From: Propionibacteriaceae bacterium
GTDB taxonomy: Bacteria; Actinomycetota; Actinomycetes; Propionibacteriales; Propionibacteriaceae
Direction: 5' to 3'
Length of the DNA stretch: 7,459 nt
Assembly (NCBI GenBank): GCA_030450535.1
Contig: JAKDIK010000130.1
Location: 1-7,459 of the forward strand
Shown here: positions 1 to 5,801 of the stretch, piece by piece
Position numbering within the stretch: the first letter of the stretch is position 1
Layout of the letters: each line of letters starts with the position of its first letter
Position numbers and translations under genes: made by a program
The notes under the pieces: model-generated
Told to the model about the DNA's origin: nothing
What the model saw: the letters and a program-made list of their open reading frames with translations, nothing else
Databases searched by the model: none

Positions 1-11
1 TTCAACCCCGC

Positions 12-64
12 GTTTTGGCCCCCGTGGTTTTGGCGCCTTGGCGACATTTCGTCGGGTCCAAAAC
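12..64. repeat. GTTTTGG repeat cluster upstream of nnr
   Basis: GTTTTGGC occurs twice as a direct repeat, at 12-19 and 27-34, which is a spacing of 15 bases. The reverse complement CCAAAAC lies at 58-64, forming an inverted pair with 27-33. These short AT-containing words stand out in very GC-rich DNA and sit just upstream of the likely nnr promoter. They could be binding sites for a regulator or part of the 3' end of an upstream transcript. No protein is recognised as their partner. Confidence 0.3.
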
Positions 65-68
65 TGCG

Positions 69-80
69 TACGCTCGGGGC
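69..80 (+). promoter_or_regulatory. Putative -10 box for a leaderless nnr transcript
   Basis: TACGCT at 69-74 fits the actinobacterial TAnnnT -10 pattern. It ends six bases before the ATG at 81, so transcription would start at or next to the start codon. No Shine-Dalgarno sequence precedes that ATG, which agrees with leaderless translation. No convincing -35 is seen at the expected distance; TTGGCG at 38-43 is too far upstream. The same hexamer lies at nearly the same distance before the GH13 gene at 3926. Confidence 0.45.
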
Positions 81-1565
81 ATGCAGCCCGTGGTGAGCGC
101 CCAACAGATCCGGGACGCCGAACAGACGTGGTTCGACGCCCACCCGGACGGCGACCTGATGGCCGTCGCGGCGGAGGCGGTCGCGCGCGAGGCGGCCAAC
201 CTGCTGAGCATGGCCGGCTGGTACGCCGAGGAGCCCGAGCCCCGGGGCGAGGAGCCGCGGGTCGTCCTCGCGGTCGCTGGGCGCGGCAACAACGCCGGCG
301 ACGCCCTGTTCGCGCTCGCCGCGCTGCCCGGCCTGCTCGACGACGAGTTCGACCTCGTCGTCTGGCCCTGCGCGGGCACGACCCATGAGGCGGGGTTGGA
401 CGCCGCGCTCGCCGCCGGAGCCCGGCGCGTGGACTCCGGCGAGGCCACGGCGCTGGCGTCCGGGGCGGCCCTCGTGATCGATGGCGTCTCCGGGCTGGGC
501 GGACGTCCGGGGCTGGACGCCGACGTCCTCGCCGTCGCCGACGCCGCCGCCTCGGCCGGAGTGCCGGTGCTGGCCGTCGACATCCCGAGCGGACTCGTCG
601 CCGACAGCCACGCCGTGCACCCCAGCTTCGCCGCCACCGTGACGGTGACGTTCATCGCGCACAAGCTGGCCCACGTGGCGCGGCCCGCGGCGGATCGGTG
701 CGGGCTGGTCCGGCTGGTCGACATCGGCGTGGCACCGCCCCCATCGCAGGTCGCGGCGCTCGAGGAGGCCGACTGCTCAGCCTGGTTCCCGTGGCCCGAC
801 GCCACCTCCGACAAGTACTCCCGCGGCGTCGTGGGCTTCGACACCGGCACCGACGACTACCCCGGCGCCGCCGTGCTGGGCGTGACGGGGGCGCTGTGGT
901 CGGGGGCTGGCATGGTGCGCTACGCGGGCCCCCGGCGTCCGGCTGACCTCGTGCTGGCGGCGCATCCGAGCGTGGTGGTGCCGATGGACCCCGACGACCC
1001 CGGCCGCGTCCAGGCGTGGGTGTGCGGCTCCGGCTGGCCGGGCGGCGACGTCGACCGTCTGGCGTCCCGGCTGGCCGACGGCGTCCCGCTGGTGGTGGAC
1101 GCCGGCGCGCTCGCCGCGCTCCCCGACGGACTGCCGGACGACCCCGCGCTGCCGGAGAATTCCGTCCTGACCCCGCACGCCGGCGAGCTGGCCCGTCTGC
1201 TCGAGGTGGAGCGCCCCGCGGTCGAGGGCGACCCGATCGGCCACGCCCGGCGGGCCGCCGAGCGGACCGGCGCCACCGTGCTGCTCAAGGGCGCCACCCA
1301 GTACGCCGTGACCCCCGACGGTGTCGTGCTGATCGCCCGTCCCGGGCTGGCCTGGTCGGCCACGGCGGGTTCGGGGGACGTCCTCGCGGGCGCGGTCGGG
1401 ACGTTCGTCGCGGCCGGGCTGCCCGCCGCGCGGGCGGCGGCGCTGGCGGCGTCCCTGCAGGCGGAGGCGTCGCGGGTCACGTCGTCCGCCCCGCACCCGC
1501 CGGAGCGCCTCGCGGAATCCTTCGCGCGCGTCATCGACCACTGGGGCGATAACCTCCGGCCATGA
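81..1565 (+). CDS. nnr: Bifunctional NAD(P)H-hydrate epimerase / ADP-dependent NAD(P)H-hydrate dehydratase
   Basis: This cytosolic repair enzyme of 494 residues restores damaged NAD(P)HX. Its N-terminal YjeF_N domain (about 1-215) interconverts the R and S epimers, and its C-terminal ribokinase-like domain (about 225-490) dehydrates the S form using ADP. Seen in the sequence: GRGNNAGD at residues 67-74 (the family's phosphate-binding GNNGGD loop, with Ala for one Gly), VDIPSG at 166-171 carrying the epimerase Asp167, and a TVTF...HK...DIG block closing the first domain. The second domain has DKYSRG, a YPGAA...GAG stretch, TPHAGE at 364-369, LKG, and GSGD at 430-433 with the presumed catalytic Asp433. 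The family usually has GTGD there. The length is normal for the fused enzyme. An upstream in-frame TTG at 15 would add 22 residues unlike the family, so the ATG at 81 is preferred. The stop overlaps the next start in ATGA. Confidence 0.93.
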   Translation: MQPVVSAQQIRDAEQTWFDAHPDGDLMAVAAEAVAREAANLLSMAGWYAEEPEPRGEEPRVVLAVAGRGNNAGDALFALAALPGLLDDEFDLVVWPCAGTTHEAGLDAALAAGARRVDSGEATALASGAALVIDGVSGLGGRPGLDADVLAVADAAASAGVPVLAVDIPSGLVADSHAVHPSFAATVTVTFIAHKLAHVARPAADRCGLVRLVDIGVAPPPSQVAALEEADCSAWFPWPDATSDKYSRGVVGFDTGTDDYPGAAVLGVTGALWSGAGMVRYAGPRRPADLVLAAHPSVVVPMDPDDPGRVQAWVCGSGWPGGDVDRLASRLADGVPLVVDAGALAALPDGLPDDPALPENSVLTPHAGELARLLEVERPAVEGDPIGHARRAAERTGATVLLKGATQYAVTPDGVVLIARPGLAWSATAGSGDVLAGAVGTFVAAGLPAARAAALAASLQAEASRVTSSAPHPPERLAESFARVIDHWGDNLRP

Positions 1566-2731
1566 GCTCCGACCTGCTGAACGCCTTCGTGGCCGGAATC
1601 GACGCCGTGCTGCCGGACGCGGCGTCCCTGCGCCGCGCGATCCACGCCGACCCGCACCTGGGCGGCGACGAGGGCGACACCCGGGACGCCTTCATCGCCG
1701 CGACGCCGTGGCTCGACTGGCAGCCAGTCGCCGAGACCGGGGCCCACGCGCGCAGCGGCCCCGAGGGCCCCGCCGTCGGGCTGCGCGCCGAGCTTGACGC
1801 GCTGCCGATCACCGAGGCGACAGGGGTCGAGTGGGCGTCCCAGCGCCGGGGCATCATGCACGCCTGCGGCCACGACGTGCACCTGGCCGCACTGTGGGCG
1901 GTGCTGGCCGCGGCCCGGGATCTCGACCTGCCCTCCCCGATGGTGCCGATCCTGCAGCCGCGCGAGGAGTTGAATCCGCCGGGGGCCACCGACGTGGTGA
2001 CGTCCGGCGTCCTCGAGGATGCCGATGTGCGAGCCATGGTGGGCGTCCACGTGCAGCCGGCCGTGGAGCGCGGCATGGTCTCCACCGGGGCCGGCGCCGT
2101 CAACGCAGCCTTCGACGGCTACGAGATCACCGTGACCGGACGCGGCGGCCACGGCGCCTACCCGCACGCGGCGATCGACCCCATCACGGTGCTCGCCGCG
2201 ATCGTCATGGGGCTCGCGGGCATCACGCAGCGGACGGTCGATCCCATCAACCCGGCGGTGGTGTCGGTGGGCTCCATCCGCGGCGGGACGGCGCCGAACA
2301 TCATCGCCGAGACGGCCACCTGCTCGGGAACAATCCGCACGTTCCAGGAATCCGACCGAGTGGCCGTCCACGATGCGATCACGCGTCTCGCCGAGGGCAC
2401 AGCGCTCGCGCGCGGGGCGTCCGCGACCATCACCATCACCCGCGGCGGGCGCGCTCTGGTGAATGATCCGCTGCTGTCGCAGGCGGCGGACGACCTGCTG
2501 CTCGGAATGGGCGTCCCGGTGGCGGCCGAACCCTTCCGCTCGTGCGGGTCGGACGACTTCTCCGAGTACGGCGAGGTCGTGCCGTCGCTGATGAGCTTCA
2601 TCGGAACCGGCTCGGTGAACGGCATCGGCCTGCATCACGCGCAGTTCCTGCCCGGCCGCGACGCCCTACGGCTCTCCGCCGTGGCGCTGGCCGCGAACTA
2701 CGTGGCGGCGTCCGGGCTGGTGCGTGCCTGA
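1562..2731 (+). CDS. M20 (M20D-type) metal-dependent amidohydrolase
   Basis: This 389-residue protein belongs to the M20 peptidase/amidohydrolase family, which includes hippurate hydrolase, N-acyl-amino-acid and indole-acetyl-amino-acid hydrolases. It would cleave an amide bond in a small N-acylated substrate using a two-metal site. Visible motifs in order: RAELDALPI from residue 75 (Asp79), MHACGHDVH at 99-107 (metal ligands Cys102 and His104), QPREE at 132-136 (Glu135 as general base and Glu136 as ligand), His163 in GVHVQP, the dimerisation-domain GRGGHGAYPH, GGTAPNIIAE, SDDFSEY, and LHHAQF with ligand His358. All expected catalytic and ligand positions are filled. QPREE replaces the common QPAEE, placing an Arg beside the base. 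No signal peptide is seen, so it is probably cytosolic. Translation is probably coupled to nnr, because ATG at 1562 shares four bases with its stop. The true substrate cannot be read from the sequence. Confidence 0.92.
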   Translation: MSSDLLNAFVAGIDAVLPDAASLRRAIHADPHLGGDEGDTRDAFIAATPWLDWQPVAETGAHARSGPEGPAVGLRAELDALPITEATGVEWASQRRGIMHACGHDVHLAALWAVLAAARDLDLPSPMVPILQPREELNPPGATDVVTSGVLEDADVRAMVGVHVQPAVERGMVSTGAGAVNAAFDGYEITVTGRGGHGAYPHAAIDPITVLAAIVMGLAGITQRTVDPINPAVVSVGSIRGGTAPNIIAETATCSGTIRTFQESDRVAVHDAITRLAEGTALARGASATITITRGGRALVNDPLLSQAADDLLLGMGVPVAAEPFRSCGSDDFSEYGEVVPSLMSFIGTGSVNGIGLHHAQFLPGRDALRLSAVALAANYVAASGLVRA

Positions 2732-2786
2732 GGGGACTACGACGCCATGGGGGGCTCTTGACGGAGGGCTGCTCGGCTGCTGTCCG
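2732..2786 (+). promoter_or_regulatory. Upstream part of the abi regulatory gap
   Basis: The gap between the M20 gene and abi contains TTGACG at 2758-2763, which resembles a -35 box but lies 26 bases from the best -10 and so is not correctly spaced for it. It also holds the tandem repeat GGCTGCT at 2767-2773 and 2775-2781 (period 8), which could be an operator. ACGG at 2761-2764 and CCGT at 2784-2787 form a weak inverted pair around the repeats. No terminator for the M20 gene is obvious here. Confidence 0.25.
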
Positions 2787-2795
2787 TGCTACAGT
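2787..2795 (+). promoter_or_regulatory. Extended -10 promoter for the abi ncRNA/gene
   Basis: TGCTACAGT at 2787-2795 is a TGn extended -10 followed by the -10 hexamer TACAGT at 2790-2795. It predicts a transcript starting near 2801-2802, only a few bases before the strong hairpin. There is no recognisable -35 at 16-18 bases upstream, which an extended -10 can tolerate. The promoter would let the abi unit be transcribed independently of nnr and the M20 gene. Confidence 0.5.
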
Positions 2796-2800
2796 GGTGC

Positions 2801-2841
2801 ATCACGATCAGCCCGTTGCCGCAAGGCGCGGGCTGATTTTC
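2801..2841 (+). ncRNA. Candidate AbiF-type leader RNA / RNA antitoxin ending in a terminator-like hairpin
   Basis: ATCAGCCCG (2807-2815) and CGGGCTGAT (2829-2837) form a perfect 9-bp stem. Above a single bulged T (2816) the stem continues with a T-G wobble (2817/2828) and GCC/GGC (2818-2820/2825-2827), capped by the GNRA tetraloop GCAA (2821-2824). Four Ts follow at 2837-2840, so the hairpin could also terminate a short RNA of about 40 nt. It starts a few bases after the predicted transcription start and ends 15 bases before the abi ATG. Weinberg and colleagues described a structured RNA upstream of abiF genes, and AbiF has more recently been reported as a toxin neutralised by such an RNA. 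Assignment to that RNA class is inference from position and shape. A plain attenuator is the main alternative. Confidence 0.5.
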
Positions 2842-2846
2842 CGTCT

Positions 2847-2858
2847 GGGAGTCTGATG
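2847..2858 (+). promoter_or_regulatory. Shine-Dalgarno and start choice for the abi gene
   Basis: GGGAG at 2847-2851 precedes ATG at 2856 by four bases and an in-frame GTG at 2859 by seven. The GTG spacing is closer to ideal, so either could initiate, with a one-residue difference. The longer open frame back to 2724 runs through the promoter and hairpin and lacks family sequence, so it is rejected. Confidence 0.5.
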
Positions 2859-3842
2859 GTGGAGTACAACAAGCCTTGGCTATCGGTGGATGAGCAGGTC
2901 GAGCGGCTCGTGCAGCACGGTCTCGATGTGGGTGACAAGGTCCGAGCCGGTGCTCTTCTCCGGGCCATCGGATACTACCGACTCACCGGCTACCTCTACC
3001 CCTTCCGGGAGTCTGAGGAGTACCTCGACGAAGAGGGTCGTACCCGAATCCGGATCAAGAATCACTTTCGCGCCGGGACACGTCTGGCGCATGCTGAGGA
3101 GATCATCGATTTCGATCGCCGGCTCCGCATGCACGTCCTGGAAGGTCTTGAGCGCATTGAGGTCGCGCTCCGCATGCGCGTCGGGTATGTGCTTGGCAGG
3201 GTCTCGGCGTTCGCCTACGAGGACCCCTCGTGCTTCACGGAGACCTTCACCGCCAACGTCACCGACATCCGGGAGCCGTCGGCGAGTGGTCATGTGCAAT
3301 GGCTGCAGCGGGTCAGCACTCGGCAAGCATCTTCTGACGAGCGGTTCGTCGAGCACTTCCGCGCCAAGTACGACGACCGCATGCCAGTCTGGGCGCTCAC
3401 CGAGATCCTCGAACTAGGGCACCTTTCCAGGTTGTACCGAGGCCTGAACCAGCAGGCTGCCGCGGAGGTTGCTTCCGCCTTCGGTGTCCCCACCAAGAAG
3501 ATGATGACGAGTTGGCTGGCGAGCCTGAACTACGTGCGAAACGTCGCTGCACATCATGGACGCCTGTTCAACCGGAAACTCCAGTACGCCCCCGCCAGGC
3601 CCAAGATCGGTCAGATCCCAGTGCTCGACCACCTGCGAGATGCCGAGGACTCCAAGCGAGTCTTCGGAACCTACAACGCGCTGGCCGCAATGGCGTACCT
3701 GCTGCCTGCGATCGATCCCGACACTGACTGGACACTACGGCTGGTCACGCTCCTGCGAGGCTTCCCCACCTCGAACAGCCTCAGCATCGAGTCGCTGGGC
3801 GCTCCCCCGACATGGGAACACCTCGACCTTTGGCGCACGTGA
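2856..3842 (+). CDS. Abi family protein (Abi_2 / AbiD-AbiF type, HEPN RNase toxin)
   Basis: This 328-residue protein is of the Abi_2 family, whose members act in phage abortive infection. The related AbiF proteins are HEPN toxins held in check by an RNA. Family landmarks seen: KPWLSVDEQVERL near the N-terminus, IGYYRLTGY at 38-46 followed by YPF, DFDRRLRMHVLEGLERIEVALR at about 85-106 (given here as family landmarks, in two helices), HFRAKYDDRMPVW then EILELGHLSRLY at about 168-194, and SWLASLNYVRNVAAHHGRL ending near residue 237. RNVAAH at 228-233 matches the HEPN R-N-x3-H active-site motif, with Arg228 and His233 as presumed catalytic residues. A second R-x4-H match (Arg88-His93) may be incidental. 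No signal peptide or membrane segment is seen. It has its own promoter and leader hairpin, and a visibly lower GC content than its neighbours, suggesting horizontal acquisition. Toxicity and RNA partner are inferred. Confidence 0.92.
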   Translation: MVEYNKPWLSVDEQVERLVQHGLDVGDKVRAGALLRAIGYYRLTGYLYPFRESEEYLDEEGRTRIRIKNHFRAGTRLAHAEEIIDFDRRLRMHVLEGLERIEVALRMRVGYVLGRVSAFAYEDPSCFTETFTANVTDIREPSASGHVQWLQRVSTRQASSDERFVEHFRAKYDDRMPVWALTEILELGHLSRLYRGLNQQAAAEVASAFGVPTKKMMTSWLASLNYVRNVAAHHGRLFNRKLQYAPARPKIGQIPVLDHLRDAEDSKRVFGTYNALAAMAYLLPAIDPDTDWTLRLVTLLRGFPTSNSLSIESLGAPPTWEHLDLWRT

Positions 3843-3881
3843 GCACATGAGAACCATCCCCGATGACCCTCCGGCAAGGGC

Positions 3882-3895
3882 GGACGCTGGCGTCC
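3882..3895. terminator. Weak hairpin after abi
   Basis: GGACG (3882-3886) and CGTCC (3891-3895) form a 5-bp stem with loop CTGG, 40 bases after the abi stop. There is no T run, so it is at best a weak terminator. GCGGACGC recurs at 3880-3887 and 3904-3911, so this may be only a local repeat. Confidence 0.2.
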
Positions 3896-3912
3896 CGGCT
3901 TGAGCGGACGCC

Positions 3913-3925
3913 TACGCTGGCCGTC
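3913..3925 (+). promoter_or_regulatory. Putative -10 box for a leaderless GH13 transcript
   Basis: TACGCT at 3913-3918 ends seven bases before an in-frame GTG at 3926. This is the arrangement expected of a leaderless actinobacterial transcript starting on the G of GTG. No Shine-Dalgarno sequence is visible before this GTG or before the alternative ATGs at 3863 and 3956. No good -35 is seen. Confidence 0.4.
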
Positions 3926-5743
3926 GTGCCCGCCCAGTCCTCGCCTCATCCCGGCATGGGCGCGATCCCCCACGACGGAGGCGTGACGTTCCGCGTGTGG
4001 GCCCCGAACGCGCGCAATGTGGCGGTCATCGGTGACTTCTGCGCCTGGGACACCCGCCGCAAGCACCCCCTCGCCCTCGACCACGCCCGCGCCGGCACGT
4101 GGTCGGTGTTCGTGCCCGGTGTCGGGACGGGTGCGGAGTACCGCTTCCTCGTGCGCCGCGGCGGGCCCTACCTGTGGCGCATGGATCCCTGCGCCCGGCA
4201 GGTCACACATTCCACCGGCAACTCAGTGGTCTTCGACCCGGCCAGCCTCGACTGGAGCGGCGAGGAGGCGTACGCGTCCCCGGGCTGGGACGAGATCGTC
4301 CTGTACGAACTGCACGTCGGCACCTTCGCGGCTGACCACCACGGGCCGGGCACCTTCGACAAGGCCATCGGACGCCTCGACCACCTCGCCTGGCTCGGCA
4401 TCAACGCCGTCGAGGTGATGCCACCGTTCGAATTCGCCGGAACGGTGAGCTGGGGCTACAACCCGTCCCACTCCTACGCCATCGAATCCAGCTATGGCGG
4501 CCCCCACGCCTTCGCCCGATTCGTCCGGGAGGCGCATCGGCGCGGCATCGCGGTGTTCCTCGACATCGTCCACAACCACCTCGGGCCGACCGACCTCGAT
4601 CTATGGCGCTTCGACGGCTGGCGCAAGGCCCGTTGGGGCGGCATCTATTTCTTCAATGACCGCCGGGCCGTGACGCCGTGGGGCGCCACGCGTCCGGACT
4701 ACGGCCGCAAGCAGGTCCGCTCCTACCTCCGCGACGCCGCCGTCATGTGGCTGGAGGAATTCCACGTGGACGGCCTTCGTCTCGACGGCACCAACTACGT
4801 CCGTTCCCGCTGGGGCGACACCCGCGACCGCGGCTCCTATCTCCGCCCCGGCCACGACCACCTCGCCGGACTCACCGCCGACCTGCGCGTCCGCCAACCC
4901 TGGAAGCTCCTCATCGCCGAGGACATGCAGCGCGATCCCGTGGTCACCCGCCCGAGCAGCGCGGGCGGACTGGGATTCCACTCCCAGTGGGACGCCGATT
5001 TCGTCCACCCCGTGCGGGCCGCGCTCGAGACCCCGCGCGACGAGGACCGCGACCTGCACGCCGTCGCGCGCGCCTTCGCCGGTCACTACCTCGCTGCACC
5101 CCACGAGCGCGTCATCTTCACCGAATCCCACGACGAGGTGGCCAACGGCCGCTCCCGCGTTCCGGAAACCATCAACCCCGGCGCCGCCGACTCCTGGCAC
5201 TCACGCAAACGCGCCGCCCTCGGGCTTGCCCTGACGCTCACCGGCAACGGGCTGCCCCTGCTGTTCCAAGGCCAGGAATTCCTTGAGGATGGCTGGTTCA
5301 GCGATCGGCGTCCGCTGTCGTGGGACAAGGCCGACCGCCACTCCGGCTTCCTGCACCTCGTCCGCGACCTCGTGGCTTTGCGCCGCAATCGCGACCACCA
5401 CGCGGGCGGCCTCCACGGCCCGCACACCCACATCCTGCGCGTGGACGCCGGCGCCGGCGTCCTCATCGCCCACCGGTGGCACCGCGGCGGACCGGGCGAC
5501 GACGTGGTTGTCGTCGCCAACCTGTCCCAGCACAGCCACCACCGCTACCCCATCGGGCTCCCGCGGACGGGTGGCTGGCGGCTGCGCGTCAACACGGACG
5601 CACCCACCTACGGCCACGACTTCGGCGCCGTGCCGGCCGGCGATGTCGACGCCACGGCCGGGTGGTGCGATGGCTACCCCGCCGTCGCCCACACCGCGAT
5701 CGGACCGTACGCCGCCCTGGTCTTCAGCCAGGATCCCGCCTGA
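3926..5743 (+). CDS. GH13 alpha-glucan-active enzyme, branching-enzyme-like (CBM48 + catalytic barrel + C-terminal beta domain)
   Basis: This 605-residue cytosolic GH13 enzyme acts on alpha-1,4-glucan, probably in glycogen or maltodextrin metabolism. A CBM48-like beta domain (about 10-95; FRVWAPNA, then GDF.AW) precedes the catalytic barrel. All four GH13 regions are visible: DIVHNH at 213-218, DGLRLDG at 282-288 with nucleophile Asp287, IAED with acid/base Glu332, and ESHDE with His402 and Asp403. W-G-Y-N-P at 176-180 and FQGQEF at 447-452 are also present. The tail (about 510-603; VANLS, YPIGLP, NTD) matches branching-enzyme C-terminal domains. The SHDE and NTD blocks favour branching-enzyme relatives over trehalohydrolase (TreZ), but the region-II sequence LDGTNY differs from the usual VDAV of GlgB, so the exact activity is open. 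Start is uncertain: ATG 3863 gives an Arg-rich extension unlike the family, while GTG 3926 and ATG 3956 fit better. Nothing in its neighbours indicates a pathway. Confidence 0.9.
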   Translation: MPAQSSPHPGMGAIPHDGGVTFRVWAPNARNVAVIGDFCAWDTRRKHPLALDHARAGTWSVFVPGVGTGAEYRFLVRRGGPYLWRMDPCARQVTHSTGNSVVFDPASLDWSGEEAYASPGWDEIVLYELHVGTFAADHHGPGTFDKAIGRLDHLAWLGINAVEVMPPFEFAGTVSWGYNPSHSYAIESSYGGPHAFARFVREAHRRGIAVFLDIVHNHLGPTDLDLWRFDGWRKARWGGIYFFNDRRAVTPWGATRPDYGRKQVRSYLRDAAVMWLEEFHVDGLRLDGTNYVRSRWGDTRDRGSYLRPGHDHLAGLTADLRVRQPWKLLIAEDMQRDPVVTRPSSAGGLGFHSQWDADFVHPVRAALETPRDEDRDLHAVARAFAGHYLAAPHERVIFTESHDEVANGRSRVPETINPGAADSWHSRKRAALGLALTLTGNGLPLLFQGQEFLEDGWFSDRRPLSWDKADRHSGFLHLVRDLVALRRNRDHHAGGLHGPHTHILRVDAGAGVLIAHRWHRGGPGDDVVVVANLSQHSHHRYPIGLPRTGGWRLRVNTDAPTYGHDFGAVPAGDVDATAGWCDGYPAVAHTAIGPYAALVFSQDPA

Positions 5744-5755
5744 CCCCGCGAGGCG

Positions 5756-5792
5756 CGGCGTCCGGCGCCGCAGCGACCCGGCGCCGACGCCG
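5756..5792. terminator. Bidirectional terminator hairpin between convergent genes
   Basis: The arms at 5756-5770 and 5779-5792 pair over 14 bp with a single bulged base and an 8-base loop (CAGCGACC). The arms read about CGGCGTC-CGGCGCCG and CGGCGCC-GACGCCG. It occupies the 58-base space between the GH13 stop (5743) and the decarboxylase beta-subunit stop (5802). There is no T run on either strand, as is common for actinobacterial intrinsic-type terminators. CGGCGCCG within each arm is itself palindromic, so alternative folds are possible. Confidence 0.6.
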
Positions 5793-5801
5793 ACGCGACA
5801 C

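Noticed and set aside
2..850. Minus-strand open frame of 282 codons opposite the 5' half of nnr
   Set aside because: Ser/Ala/Thr-rich shadow of a well-supported gene, with no recognisable domain.
920..2638. Long minus-strand open frame of 572 codons opposite nnr and the M20 gene
   Set aside because: Arg/Gly/His-rich low-complexity translation with no family motifs. Long antisense frames are expected in very GC-rich coding DNA, and both plus-strand genes have complete motifs.
2724..2855. Upstream extension of the abi reading frame
   Set aside because: It overlaps the M20 stop, the promoter and the hairpin, and the 44 extra residues do not resemble Abi_2 proteins. The ATG at 2856 has a Shine-Dalgarno sequence.
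2856..3842. A Cas13-like CRISPR effector
   Set aside because: The protein is only 328 residues, with one clear HEPN motif and no repeat array nearby. It fits the Abi_2/AbiF family instead.
3863..3925. Longer start (ATG 3863) for the GH13 gene
   Set aside because: It adds 21 Arg-rich residues before the family-like region and has no ribosome-binding site. Kept only as an alternative.
3926..5743. Naming the GH13 gene treZ (trehalohydrolase)
   Set aside because: The SHDE region and the C-terminal NTD block resemble branching enzymes more than TreZ, and no treY or treX neighbour is present.
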